64,000 nt of DNA from Candidatus Gastranaerophilales bacterium (lineage in GTDB: Bacteria > Cyanobacteriota > Vampirovibrionia > Gastranaerophilales > Gastranaerophilaceae): assembly GCA_944324905.1 (NCBI GenBank), contig CALUYB010000004.1:79291-143290 (forward strand), given 5' to 3'. Below are positions 36,620 to 45,067 of this stretch, piece after piece. How positions within the stretch are numbered: position 1 is the first letter of the stretch; every line of letters starts with the position of its first letter. The notes below the pieces were generated by a model that saw only the letters and a list, made by a program, of their open reading frames with translations, did no database searches and was not told the DNA's origin. Made by a program: the position numbers and the translations under genes.

Positions 36620-36720
36620 ACTATATATAAAAAATTTTTTTGTAAAAAATTGCTACACAATTTTATTTTATGAGAAAATAAAAAACTTGAGGGGTTTTGT
36701 ATAAATAAAAGCCGAAACAA

Positions 36721-37491
36721 ATGAAAATAAATTCCGCTAACAACATTAATTATAAAGGACATTCAGGCATTGTTAAAAATTTTAAACGTGCCGCAGGAGA
36801 AAAATTTGCCAAAATTGACCAAATTGGCGAAGGGACAAACATCGCCCTTGATTTTGCCGGTAAGGCAGTGCTTGTGCCTGCAACAATTATGCTTGTTTCA
36901 AAAGAGGACAAGGAGAAAAAAGAATATTCAGCCCTTAAAAACCCTGTTGCTGCTATTTTTCAACTTTTGATGGAAGTGCCGATTTTAATACTTTGCTCAA
37001 AATATGTTGAAAATCTTGCAAACAGAAATAAATTAAATAAAATTGGCGGAAAGATTTCGTACAACGAAAAAAGCGCAAAAGAAAATTTTATAAAAGCACT
37101 AAATAAAGCCTCAGGGGAGAATTTGGAGCTTGAAAAATCTTGCAAGGAAATAGTTGAAAAACTCAACAAAAAAGGCTTTGGAAGAATTATAAAAGAAGAT
37201 TTTGAACAGGCAATAGAAAACTTCGGCGGGAATTACAAAAAAGAATTAAAAGAAAGCCTTAAAAACTTGGATTTGACCCATAAAAGGTTATACCACTTGC
37301 AAAACAGGGTAAGCTTTGTAGCAGCAATTGCGCTAACTCCGATTTTGTGTAAGGCTGAAGATTACTTTTTCCCAAAAGTTATGAACAAAATTGTAAAAAA
37401 ACCTGAAAATAACAAGCCAAAAAAATTTCTGACTTTACAACATTTTAAATCCTTGGTTTCAAAAAGAGGTGCAAAATGCCACAAATACTAG
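36721..37491 (+). CDS. Tagged membrane protein of unknown function, first of three
   Basis: The 256-residue protein begins MKINSANNINYKGHSG, the shared N-terminal tag with Tyr in place of Phe. Hydrophobic stretches lie near residues 44-60 (AGKAVLVPATIMLVS), 78-95 (AAIFQLLMEVPILILCS) and 195-212, separated by a basic helical region of about 90 residues. No family is recognised. It overlaps the next gene by 16 bases, and a third small gene follows closely; together they form a three-gene operon of small membrane proteins with related composition. Confidence 0.6.
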   Translation: MKINSANNINYKGHSGIVKNFKRAAGEKFAKIDQIGEGTNIALDFAGKAVLVPATIMLVSKEDKEKKEYSALKNPVAAIFQLLMEVPILILCSKYVENLANRNKLNKIGGKISYNEKSAKENFIKALNKASGENLELEKSCKEIVEKLNKKGFGRIIKEDFEQAIENFGGNYKKELKESLKNLDLTHKRLYHLQNRVSFVAAIALTPILCKAEDYFFPKVMNKIVKKPENNKPKKFLTLQHFKSLVSKRGAKCHKY

Positions 37492-37964
37492 AAAAAAAAT
37501 TAAATAACTTTGCAAATTCCAATTTTGCAAGGAAACATATAAACAAATGCATTGAAAAACCGCAATTCTTAACAACCACTTTGCTTGCAACAAGTATTTC
37601 AAAAGATGTCTTTGCTTACGCTCTAAGGGTTCACAACACTCTAAAAAACAAAGAAATTCCCGAAGATAAAAAATCTTTCGTTGCAAAAATGGACGCAGTA
37701 ACAGGTATTACAACCACTGTAGTGCAGCTCTCAGCAGGTCTTTTGCTTGCAAATAAAAAAGTGCAAAGTGCCATCTGCAAACGCCTTTTTTCTGAATTAA
37801 AGGATAATCCGAAAAAATTTAAACAAGCAAGTGCCGGTTTTGCAACTGTTTCAACACTTATTGGCGCAACATTGTTTGCAAAAAGAATTCTTGTGCCATT
37901 AATTTCAAGCCCTATAGCAGGTTATTTAGAAAATAAACACAAGCAAAAAAGCAATTTAAAATAG
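37476..37964 (+). CDS. Small membrane protein of unknown function, second of three
   Basis: The 162-residue basic protein has hydrophobic segments near residues 35-50, 70-90 (VTGITTTVVQLSAGLLLAN) and 112-135 (ASAGFATVSTLIGATLFAKRIL). It is similar in design to its neighbour: paired hydrophobic helices with Lys-rich connections and a Lys-rich C-terminus. No tag of the shared type is visible at its N-terminus. It overlaps the upstream gene by 16 bases, which supports coupled translation. Confidence 0.55.
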   Translation: MPQILEKKLNNFANSNFARKHINKCIEKPQFLTTTLLATSISKDVFAYALRVHNTLKNKEIPEDKKSFVAKMDAVTGITTTVVQLSAGLLLANKKVQSAICKRLFSELKDNPKKFKQASAGFATVSTLIGATLFAKRILVPLISSPIAGYLENKHKQKSNLK

Positions 37965-37984
37965 TTTTTTGTTTTAATTAAAAT

Positions 37985-38251
37985 ATGACAGAAGCAATTA
38001 AAAACACTCCGCAAATGACTTTTACCCCGCCAAAAGTTGGTGTTATCCCAACTCCGCCAAAAATTGGGGGCAAAATTTCTCAAGATACTCTTGAACTTGT
38101 AAATTCAAAAGTGCCTGAAGACCTGCAAAATGCCGGAAGAAAAAAGCAAAACAGCCCAATTAACATTATAAATTACATGTGGCTTGGTGTAAGCTTGATA
38201 TCAACTGCTGTTGCAGGAAGTGAAATTTTTAAATTCATCAAAAAGCATTAA
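37985..38251 (+). CDS. Small protein with C-terminal membrane anchor, third of three
   Basis: The 88-residue protein has a Pro-rich N-terminus containing TPQMTFTPPKVG (a weak match to the shared tag), an acidic and basic middle, and one C-terminal hydrophobic helix, YMWLGVSLISTAVAGSEIF, followed by KFIKKH. It would be a tail-anchored or single-pass protein. It lies 20 bases after the previous gene. No function can be assigned. Confidence 0.5.
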   Translation: MTEAIKNTPQMTFTPPKVGVIPTPPKIGGKISQDTLELVNSKVPEDLQNAGRKKQNSPINIINYMWLGVSLISTAVAGSEIFKFIKKH

Positions 38252-38316
38252 TTATATTGCAATATTTTTAAACCCCCCCTATAATATTTTTATTAGTGTT
38301 ACAAAAGGCAAACTTT

Positions 38317-38922
38317 ATGAAAATAAAAAGAGGGTTTACATTAGCAGAAGTTTTAATTACGCTTGCAATAATAGGTGTAATTGCAGCTGTCACAATACCA
38401 TCTTTAATAACAAATGTTGATTTGGATAAGAAACAGGCAGAAGCAACCATTAAAAAAACATATACAACTTTTAACGATGCTACAAAGCAAATTGTTATGA
38501 TGGAAACGACATCTCACACAATGGCATCTGTAGGTTGCGCTGATAATAACTGTATTAGAGATTTATACAGCAAATATGTTTCTTATGTAAAAACTTGCAA
38601 TTCTGACGCACAAACAAATTGCCTTGATGGTGCTCCTGCAAAAGGAAATTCAACAGATAATGTTGATTTTACGGGAAAATCTTTAGCGGTACTTGCAGAT
38701 GGAACTCTTGTAGGATTTAGCTATGACAGCACTTGTGCAACAACTGTAAAATCAGTTATAGAATTTGAACAGGCGCCTGTTGATGTTGCAAAAGCCTGTG
38801 TAACAGTTGCAGTAGATACAAATGGCGCAAAAAAACCAAACACAGACGCGCGCGACAGATATCAATTTGCAATAGGTAAATTAGGGGTAAAATTTAAAGC
38901 AGCAGCTGCTGCTACTCCATAA
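38317..38922 (+). CDS. Prepilin-type (type IV pilin-like) protein
   Basis: The 201-residue protein starts MKIKRGFTLAEVLITLAIIG, a textbook class III prepilin signal: a short basic leader, Gly before Phe for prepilin peptidase cleavage, Glu at +5 of the mature chain and a hydrophobic helix. Mature residues contain four or more Cys (VGCADNNC, TCNSDAQTNC). It could be a minor pilin or pseudopilin of a type IV pilus or type II secretion machine. I start at 38317 (AAGG upstream) rather than 38296. No assembly genes are adjacent. A strong terminator follows the stop directly. Confidence 0.88.
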   Translation: MKIKRGFTLAEVLITLAIIGVIAAVTIPSLITNVDLDKKQAEATIKKTYTTFNDATKQIVMMETTSHTMASVGCADNNCIRDLYSKYVSYVKTCNSDAQTNCLDGAPAKGNSTDNVDFTGKSLAVLADGTLVGFSYDSTCATTVKSVIEFEQAPVDVAKACVTVAVDTNGAKKPNTDARDRYQFAIGKLGVKFKAAAAATP

Positions 38923-38949
38923 AAAAGCCCTCTTAAAAGAGGGCTTTTT
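38922..38949. terminator. Bidirectional terminator between prepilin and alcohol dehydrogenase genes
   Basis: AAAAAGCCCTCTT and AAGAGGGCTTTTT form a 13-bp stem with a two-base loop, placed between two convergent genes. Confidence 0.9.
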
Positions 38950-38955
38950 AATTAT

Positions 38956-40173
38956 TTAAGCAATTGGCTTCATTGAATCTTTATAGATTTTTTCAACTCG
39001 CTCTTTTGTTGCTTCATTTGGAGCTATTGCAAGCAGACCATCAAGCGATGGAGTTGTAAAAGCAAGGTTTGTAAGTTTTTCAACATCAGCGTTTGAATAG
39101 CCCATATCTTCAAGCTTTTCTTTTACACCAACTTCAAAAAGCCATTTTTCAACCGCAAGTGCTGCCTGTTTTGCCTCATCTGCTTCGCCCTTTAAATTAG
39201 GTGCAATGGGTTCTAGTATATCAGCCAAAGTTGCGGCTTTATCAGGGTAAATTGTCTCAATTACCGAAGGCAAAAGTATTGCAAGACCTAAACCATGAGA
39301 TAAATCGTGTTTTACTGCACTTAGCGGATGTTCAAGCGCGTGAGTATAGTGTAAAAGCCCGTTATCAAAGCATATTCCGCCCAATAGTGCTGCATACATC
39401 AAGAAATATCTTGCTTCAAGGTCTTCTGGGTTTTTAGCAGCAAGTGGCAAGTATTTTGCAACAAGCCTGATTGTCTCTTTTGCAAGAGAAATAGCATAAG
39501 GTGAAGCAACTTTACTTGTTGAAGCCTCAACCACGTGATTAATGGCATCAATTGAAGTGTATAAAGTTTGCTTTAGGCTTAACTTTGTGCAAACTTTAGG
39601 ATCATCAATTGAATAAGTAGGATAAATGCAATCATAAGCAATTGCTGGTTTAAAGTCTTTTTTAACAACTGTTGCAACTGCAAAACGGTTAGCTTCAGAA
39701 CCTGTACCATGGGTTAAATTAACCGCAACAATAGGCACTGCGCTTTCCGGCGCAAACTTGTACTCATACAATTCATCAGCAGTTTTATTTTGATATTTTT
39801 CATCCATTAAAATTGCAACACTTTTACCTGTGTCAATTGGAGAACCTCCGCCTATAGCAATAACTGCCTTTGCACCAAAATCAAGTGCCATTTTTTTAGC
39901 TTCATCAATGCCATCAGTAGTGGGGTTTGGAGTAACTTTATCGTAATTTACATAGCCGATTGAATTATCCTTTAAAGCTTTTTCAATTATATCCCAAGCG
40001 CCAGTTGCTTTATAAGCGTTTCTACCTGAAACAACAATAACCTTGTCCGCTCCTTTTGATTTCAAATCAACCAAAATATCATTAATTTTGTTTATTGCTC
40101 CCACCCCAAAAAATACTTTTGTGCGAGAGATAATTTCTTTGACTTCGTGAATGTTAATGTCTTTTTCCCACAT
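38956..40173 (-). CDS. Iron-containing alcohol dehydrogenase
   Basis: The 405-residue enzyme belongs to the group III (Fe-dependent) NAD(P)H alcohol dehydrogenases, which reduce aldehydes in fermentation. Visible motifs are GGGSPIDTGK (coenzyme), THGTGSEANRFAVAT, and the metal-binding segments DAINHVVEAS and HALEHPLSAVKHDLSHGLGLA. Length is typical. The start has AAGGAG at good spacing. It is a single gene between the prepilin terminator and a divergent helicase gene. It is consistent with a fermentative anaerobe; the precise substrate is unknown. Confidence 0.9.
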   Translation of the reverse strand: MWEKDINIHEVKEIISRTKVFFGVGAINKINDILVDLKSKGADKVIVVSGRNAYKATGAWDIIEKALKDNSIGYVNYDKVTPNPTTDGIDEAKKMALDFGAKAVIAIGGGSPIDTGKSVAILMDEKYQNKTADELYEYKFAPESAVPIVAVNLTHGTGSEANRFAVATVVKKDFKPAIAYDCIYPTYSIDDPKVCTKLSLKQTLYTSIDAINHVVEASTSKVASPYAISLAKETIRLVAKYLPLAAKNPEDLEARYFLMYAALLGGICFDNGLLHYTHALEHPLSAVKHDLSHGLGLAILLPSVIETIYPDKAATLADILEPIAPNLKGEADEAKQAALAVEKWLFEVGVKEKLEDMGYSNADVEKLTNLAFTTPSLDGLLAIAPNEATKERVEKIYKDSMKPIA

Positions 40174-40302
40174 AATAAACTCCTTTTTCGCTACAGCATA
40201 AGTATAGCACTTTTTTAAAGTTTTGTAACAATGAAATAAAAATATTTAAAATATTGTTTAAAAATTTTCTTCACAAGCGTAAAAATATTATAGGAAGTAA
40301 AA

Positions 40303-42888
40303 ATGAAAATATTTAGCATTAACAATTCAATAAAAAATGTGTCTTTTGGTTTAAACCGAAATAAAAATAATTTAAAAAAAGGGCAGCAGGAAACAGATAC
40401 AAGCACAATACCAATAAGTACTTTAACTTACCCAAAACCATATTTGCCTACAGCAGAAGAAATACAACAAATCAAAAAAGCAAATCAAAAAAACAATTCA
40501 AAAGACCCGTTTTTAATTTATCTAAAAAAATCTAAAACAAAAAGCCAGCTTGACATGGCAAAAATAAATGCAATTACATTGCCAAAACAAGACGAGATAA
40601 GGCAGCTGCGCTCTTTTGAAAATTCAAATAAAAAATTTGCTATTGATAAATACCAAAAAGATGCAATTGAAAATTTTAATTCCGGCAAAACTACAATTGT
40701 TACAGCCCCTACAGGAATTGGCAAAACTCTTATTGCAGAATATGGTATTGAAGATGTCCTTAAAAAAGGCAAAAAAATTATTTATCTATCCCCTCTAAAA
40801 GCGCTAAGCAACGAAAAATTCACTAAATTTTCAGAAGAATTTGGAAATTACGATGAAAACGGAGTTTTTCTAAACTCTGATAACGTTGGTATCGTAACAG
40901 GCGACACTGTTATTAATCCTGATGCGCAGTTAATTTGCATGACAACAGAAATTTATCGCAACATGGTAAATATGGAAGATGAAGAAACTACTGCAGAAGC
41001 CTTTAGAGATTTTGCAGCTGTAATATATGATGAATTTCATTACCTCGGTGATCCTGATCGCGGTACAGTGTGGGAAGAGGCTGTTATGGGTACACCAAAA
41101 CATATGCAACAATTAATGTTGAGTGCAACAGCCTCAAATGCAAAACAGATTTCAGAGTGGATACAAAACATAAACCCACAAATCGAAACTCACCTGACAG
41201 AAGTAAAGGATGATGAAAGATATGTGCCACTAAATGAATATGTTTTTGGGTATAAAGAAAATGCAGGCTTTGCCTTAAAACAAATTTATAACAGAAAAAT
41301 TGACATTGACAGAATTGAATACTCGCTTAGTGAAAGACAAAAACAAGTAGTTGACGAACTTGAAAAACTATATGACGGTGAAAATTTTATAAACATTTTA
41401 AAAAGACAGACAAAAAATAGTTTTAATGAAGTTAACGCAGAAAATTTTTGCGACACTTTGGTAAGAGAAAAAGGTATAAGCAAAGATAAGGCAAGACAGA
41501 TAGCTTATATTTTATCTGATAACAAGCTAAACGTTTCAAATGATATAAAATTGAGTTACTGCAAAAATTTACAAATTACACCGCTTTTAAAAATTCTTGA
41601 AGAAAAAAATATGACGCCTGCGCTGTTTTTTGTATTTTCAAAAAAACGTTGCAAAAAAGAACTTGAAGAAACATCCAAAAAACTCGGCACACTTTTAACC
41701 CCTGAACAATCAAAACAAGTTCTTGATGAAATCAACGAAGCAAAAGAAAAAGGAATATATCTAGGCGATAACTTTGATGAAGAATACATGCCAAAGCTTT
41801 TAATGGGTTATGCAGTTCACCATGCGGGTATGTTGCCTCCATACAAAAGTTTAATTGAAAAACTTTCGCGCAAAGGGCTTATTAAAGCTTGCTTTGCAAC
41901 TGAAACCCTGCTTGCAGGTATTGATATGCCTTTTAAAACAACAGTTTTTACTTCTTTAGAAAAATTTAACGGCAGAAGACAAGTAGAAATTACCCCCACA
42001 ATATACAAACAAGGCTCGGGCAGAGCGGGCAGACGCGGTATGTATGATTTAGGAAATGTCGTAATTTGCCCAAATTCAGCCCAAGAGTTTAAAACATTTA
42101 AAAAAATAATGAACTCGGATGACACAAAAATAAGAAGTACCCTAAACCTTTCTTATGCAAGCCTTCTGCAAAATTCAAAGTTAAATAATTTGAACGATTA
42201 TATTCAAACAAGCTTTTACGCATTTCAAAACGGCAACGTCCAAAAAATTAAAAAAGACGCAAAAAATAAAATTAACTACCTGAAAGAAAAAGGGTATATC
42301 ACCTTTAAGCATGGCAATTTAATTCCTACTCAAAAAGGTGAAATGGCAAAAAATGTCTATGGAATTAATCAAATTCTCTTTTGTGAATTAATGAGTGACC
42401 CAAAATACACAAAAGACCTGACTCCTGAAGAACTTGCAGCACTTATGGCAATTTTTGCCGATATAAACGATGAAAAAGCAAGGAAAAACTTTAAAGATGA
42501 TATGAGTGAAACCGCGCAAAAGTTATCTCCTGCCATAGAGCTTGCAGAAGAAATTTCAAGAGAGCAAATACGCCATGGCATTGATGATGAAATTAAAATG
42601 AGTACAAACCTTGCAAGTGCAATTTTAAAATTTGCCTATATGCCTTATATAAGCGACAAAGACTGCACTGACTTTTGGCGAGTGATTTTTGAAGACTTAA
42701 AAAAACAGTACGTAATTATGCATGAAGGCGACCTTTTAAGGGTTTTCAACTCAACAATTGATTTACTAAAAACAATAGTAGATGTTAGCGACGATCCTGA
42801 GCTTACCCAAAAAGCGGATGAAGCAATAAGATGTTTGAAAAAACCACCTCTTACTGACATTTTAAAATACGAGTTAAATATTAAGTAG
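40303..42888 (+). CDS. Ski2-like DExH-box helicase with tagged N-terminus
   Basis: The 861-residue superfamily 2 helicase has motif I TAPTGIGKT, motif Ia YLSPLKALSNEK, motif II (Walker B) YDEFHYLGD, motif III LSATAS, and C-terminal motifs HHAGMLPPYK, FATETLLAGIDMP and QGSGRAGRRG. This set is characteristic of Ski2/Mtr4-type RNA helicases. The first 100 residues are an extra region beginning MKIFSINNSIKNVSFGLNR, the shared tag. It may unwind structured RNA with nucleases. AGGAAG precedes the start. It is a single gene ending at a strong terminator. Confidence 0.87.
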   Translation: MKIFSINNSIKNVSFGLNRNKNNLKKGQQETDTSTIPISTLTYPKPYLPTAEEIQQIKKANQKNNSKDPFLIYLKKSKTKSQLDMAKINAITLPKQDEIRQLRSFENSNKKFAIDKYQKDAIENFNSGKTTIVTAPTGIGKTLIAEYGIEDVLKKGKKIIYLSPLKALSNEKFTKFSEEFGNYDENGVFLNSDNVGIVTGDTVINPDAQLICMTTEIYRNMVNMEDEETTAEAFRDFAAVIYDEFHYLGDPDRGTVWEEAVMGTPKHMQQLMLSATASNAKQISEWIQNINPQIETHLTEVKDDERYVPLNEYVFGYKENAGFALKQIYNRKIDIDRIEYSLSERQKQVVDELEKLYDGENFINILKRQTKNSFNEVNAENFCDTLVREKGISKDKARQIAYILSDNKLNVSNDIKLSYCKNLQITPLLKILEEKNMTPALFFVFSKKRCKKELEETSKKLGTLLTPEQSKQVLDEINEAKEKGIYLGDNFDEEYMPKLLMGYAVHHAGMLPPYKSLIEKLSRKGLIKACFATETLLAGIDMPFKTTVFTSLEKFNGRRQVEITPTIYKQGSGRAGRRGMYDLGNVVICPNSAQEFKTFKKIMNSDDTKIRSTLNLSYASLLQNSKLNNLNDYIQTSFYAFQNGNVQKIKKDAKNKINYLKEKGYITFKHGNLIPTQKGEMAKNVYGINQILFCELMSDPKYTKDLTPEELAALMAIFADINDEKARKNFKDDMSETAQKLSPAIELAEEISREQIRHGIDDEIKMSTNLASAILKFAYMPYISDKDCTDFWRVIFEDLKKQYVIMHEGDLLRVFNSTIDLLKTIVDVSDDPELTQKADEAIRCLKKPPLTDILKYELNIK

Positions 42889-42891
42889 AAA

Positions 42892-42916
42892 AAACCCGCC
42901 CCAATAAGGCGGGTTT
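42892..42916. terminator. Bidirectional terminator between helicase and ferritin genes
   Basis: AAACCCGCC pairs with GGCGGGTTT around a seven-base loop. It sits four bases after the helicase stop and 18 bases before the ferritin stop. Confidence 0.85.
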
Positions 42917-42933
42917 AAACTTTTAACCTATAA

Positions 42934-43440
42934 TTAACCTATAACGGGGGCTACAAAAGTCCTTGTTGCAAGTTCTCTATCCAAAAGCAAAAGCGCCCTT
43001 GGGTCATTTTGCGCCAGTTTTAAATTACCCAAAACATTTGATACATTTGCTTCTTCTTCCACTTGTTCTTTTATATACCACTGTAAAAGCGAAATTGCAG
43101 CGCGGTCTTTTATTTCTTCTGCAACGCTTGTTAAATCATTTATTGAAGATGTAACATATTGTTCATGTTCAAGCACTTTTTCAAAAACATTTAAAGGCGA
43201 ATCCCAAGTGTCATCAGGCTTTTCAACATTCATAAGTGTAACTTTTCCGCCACGTTCTAAAACATAATTATACATACCCATAGCATGCGCTAATTCCTCT
43301 TGAACCTGTACATTCATCCAGTTTGCAAAGCCTTCAAGATTCATTTCTTTAAAATAAGTTTGCATTGACAAGTACAAATAAGCACTGTAAAGCTCTTTGT
43401 TTATTTGCACGCAAAAAGCGTTTTGTAGTCTTTCATTCAT
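42934..43440 (-). CDS. Ferritin, iron-storage protein
   Basis: The 168-residue product is a bacterial non-haem ferritin that oxidises Fe(II) and stores it in a 24-mer shell. The four-helix bundle and ferroxidase ligands are visible: INKELYSAYLYLSM (Glu of helix A), QVQEELAHAMGMY (Glu and His of helix B), and WYIKEQVEEEANV (helix D). The start at 43440 has GGGAG eight bases upstream; a start at 43458 would add six residues. It is a single gene and shares the helicase terminator. Confidence 0.92.
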   Translation of the reverse strand: MNERLQNAFCVQINKELYSAYLYLSMQTYFKEMNLEGFANWMNVQVQEELAHAMGMYNYVLERGGKVTLMNVEKPDDTWDSPLNVFEKVLEHEQYVTSSINDLTSVAEEIKDRAAISLLQWYIKEQVEEEANVSNVLGNLKLAQNDPRALLLLDRELATRTFVAPVIG

Positions 43441-43484
43441 AGTTTTTACTCCCAACAAATTTACATTAATATTTTAACACAAAA

Positions 43485-43754
43485 TTAAATTATAAATTTG
43501 TTTACTATAAAACCAAAACCTACAAGCCAAATAAACATAATAAATGCCAACAGCAAGGGTTTTATGCCAAGATTTTTAATTTTTTCAAAATTTGTTTCAA
43601 GCCCGAGGGCAAATATTGCACAAAAAACTATACCCTTGATGGGAGAAGGTTTTTTACTGTGCGAAAATTCAGGCAAATCAGCTTTTTGTATTTGTTGTTT
43701 TTCTTCGACTAATGTAGGCATAAAAAATCTTATCATAAACATGTTTTTAAACAA
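43485..43754 (-). pseudogene. C-terminal remnant of a YeiH-type (UPF0324) membrane protein
   Basis: This 89-residue frame resembles only the last part of YeiH family putative sulfate exporters: a GIVFCAIFALGLETNFEKIKN segment followed by GIKPLLLAFIMFIWLVG, preceded by a poorly matching start. Full-length members are about 330 residues with ten membrane segments, and nothing upstream continues the gene; the next gene begins 20 bases away in the opposite direction. I read it as a decayed fragment. A short functional membrane protein is the alternative. Confidence 0.45.
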
Positions 43755-43774
43755 ATAAGTTGTATAATAAAGCT

Positions 43775-44356
43775 ATGTTTGAAACTCTTGAAGAAGCGCA
43801 AAACGCTTGTAAAAACTGCACAAAATGCAAATTGAGCAAATCAAGGACAAATACTGTCTTTGGTGAAGGCGTTGTGAACAATAAAATAATTCTAATCGGC
43901 GAAGCTCCGGGGTTTTATGAAGATAAAATGGGCAGACCATTTGTAGGTAAAGCAGGTATGCTTTTGGACAAAATCCTTGCAAGCGTAGGCTTTTTCAGGG
44001 ATAAAAATATTTATATTTGCAATACCATAAAATGCCGACCACCTGAAAACCGCGACCCCGAGCCTGACGAGAAAGAGGCATGTAGGGAGTTTTTGGACAC
44101 ACAGATAAATGTTATGAAACCAAAAATAATTTTAATCTGCGGCAGAGTGGCACTTGAGAGCATGTTTAACAAGAAAATGAGCATAACACGGGTGCGGGGG
44201 CAGTGGTTTGAAGGCCCACATGGCGCTAAAATGATGCCAATTTTCCACCCGTCTTACCTTTTAAGGAATGATTCAAGAGAAAAGGGTGGCCCTAAATGGC
44301 TTATGTGGCAAGATATTCAAGAGGTTAAAAGGGTTTATGATAGCTTGGGGGATTAG
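43775..44356 (+). CDS. Family 4 uracil-DNA glycosylase (iron-sulfur type)
   Basis: The enzyme removes uracil from DNA at the start of base-excision repair. The 193-residue product has motif A ILIGEAPGFYED, the GRPFVGKAGMLLD segment, CNTIKCRPPENRDPEPDE, and motif B FHPSYLLRN. Four Cys of the type CxxC...C...C that bind 4Fe-4S in this family are visible (CKNCTKC and CNTIKC). The ATG at 43775 lies six bases after TATAAT, so I prefer it to the TTG at 43760, which would lie within the promoter. A field of palindromic repeats begins two bases after its stop. Confidence 0.9.
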   Translation: MFETLEEAQNACKNCTKCKLSKSRTNTVFGEGVVNNKIILIGEAPGFYEDKMGRPFVGKAGMLLDKILASVGFFRDKNIYICNTIKCRPPENRDPEPDEKEACREFLDTQINVMKPKIILICGRVALESMFNKKMSITRVRGQWFEGPHGAKMMPIFHPSYLLRNDSREKGGPKWLMWQDIQEVKRVYDSLGD

Positions 44357-44357
44357 T

Positions 44358-44429
44358 GTCACCCTGAACAACCAAAACCGTCACCCTGAACGACCCCGCC
44401 CGTCACCCTGAATTTATTTCAGGGTCTAT
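44358..44429. repeat. Palindromic repeats and left 50-bp direct repeat beside the GIY-YIG gene
   Basis: GTCACCCTGAAC occurs at 44358 and 44380, and a fuller unit at 44402 contains ACCCTGAA-TTTAT-TTCAGGGT. The block 44380-44429 recurs at 44948-44997 in the same orientation with two mismatches, both in the hairpin loop, on the far side of the nuclease gene. Confidence 0.8.
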
Positions 44430-44441
44430 ACGACCTGCACT

Positions 44442-44732
44442 CTACTCAAAATCTAACGACAAATCCCTAAACTCAGGGTTCATTTCTTTAATCAAGTTAA
44501 TTTTCCAATCCCTATGCCAGCGTTTTAACTGCTTTTCTCTATTAATAGCCGTTTCTATGGAATCCGTTAATTCATAATACACCAGTTTATTAATATTATA
44601 TTTTTTAGTAAAACCTGCGACAACTTTATTTTTGTGCTCCCAAACTCTTTTTTGCAAATTACTTGTGACACCAATATACAAGGAGCTTTGGGAATAATTA
44701 GTCATTATATAAACTGCGCAGGTTTTTTTCAT
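44442..44732 (-). CDS. Small GIY-YIG nuclease domain protein
   Basis: The 96-residue protein is a single GIY-YIG domain: AVYIMTNYSQSSLYIGVTSNL corresponds to the GIY and YIG strands, with the conserved Arg in KRVWEHK and the catalytic Glu in AINREKQLKRW. It ends WKINLIKEMNPEFRDLS, as in many stand-alone members of the putative endonuclease family. It probably nicks DNA. TATAAT lies six bases before the ATG, predicting a leaderless transcript. Near-identical 50-bp direct repeats flank the gene, with a cluster of palindromes upstream, suggesting a unit that moved as a whole. Confidence 0.85.
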   Translation of the reverse strand: MKKTCAVYIMTNYSQSSLYIGVTSNLQKRVWEHKNKVVAGFTKKYNINKLVYYELTDSIETAINREKQLKRWHRDWKINLIKEMNPEFRDLSLDFE

Positions 44733-44793
44733 TGACTCATTATAACATGTTTTTTAGATGCTGCCCGAATAGGGACATTTTTCCTATTTTTTA

Positions 44794-44997
44794 GATGCTG
44801 AAACAAGTTCAGCATGACATAGGGGGTGTTCAGCATGACGTTTATTTTGTTCGGCATGACAAAGATGCTGAAACAAGTTCAGCATGACATAAGGGTATGT
44901 TCAACATGACAAAGATGCTGAAACAAGTTCAGCATGACATTTATTTAGTCACCCTGAACGACCCCGCCCGTCACCCTGAACTTGTTTCAGGGTCTAT
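44794..44997. repeat. Cluster of palindromic repeats upstream of the GIY-YIG gene
   Basis: Three copies of GATGCTGAA-ACAAG-TTCAGCATGACA begin at 44794, 44864 and 44914. Partial copies (GTTCAGCATGAC, GTTCGGCATGAC, GTTCAACATGAC) lie between them. A second family, GTCACCCTGAAC, follows at 44948 and 44970, the latter as the hairpin ACCCTGAA-CTTGT-TTCAGGGT. The two families share the GAACTTGTTTC loop in opposite orientation. The rest of 44998-45067 shows nothing notable. Confidence 0.85.
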
Positions 44998-45067
44998 TCC
45001 TTCTTATCGCCCATCATAGCAACCCATCACCCAAAACCACAAAAGGGTATAGGAATTTTTAGAAGAT

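Noticed and set aside
43498..43758. Plus-strand frame of 86 codons opposite the YeiH-like remnant
   Set aside because: The membrane-protein pattern is only coherent on the minus strand.
44358..44997. Possible CRISPR array
   Set aside because: Repeat units are palindromes of two types at irregular spacing with decayed copies and no cas genes.
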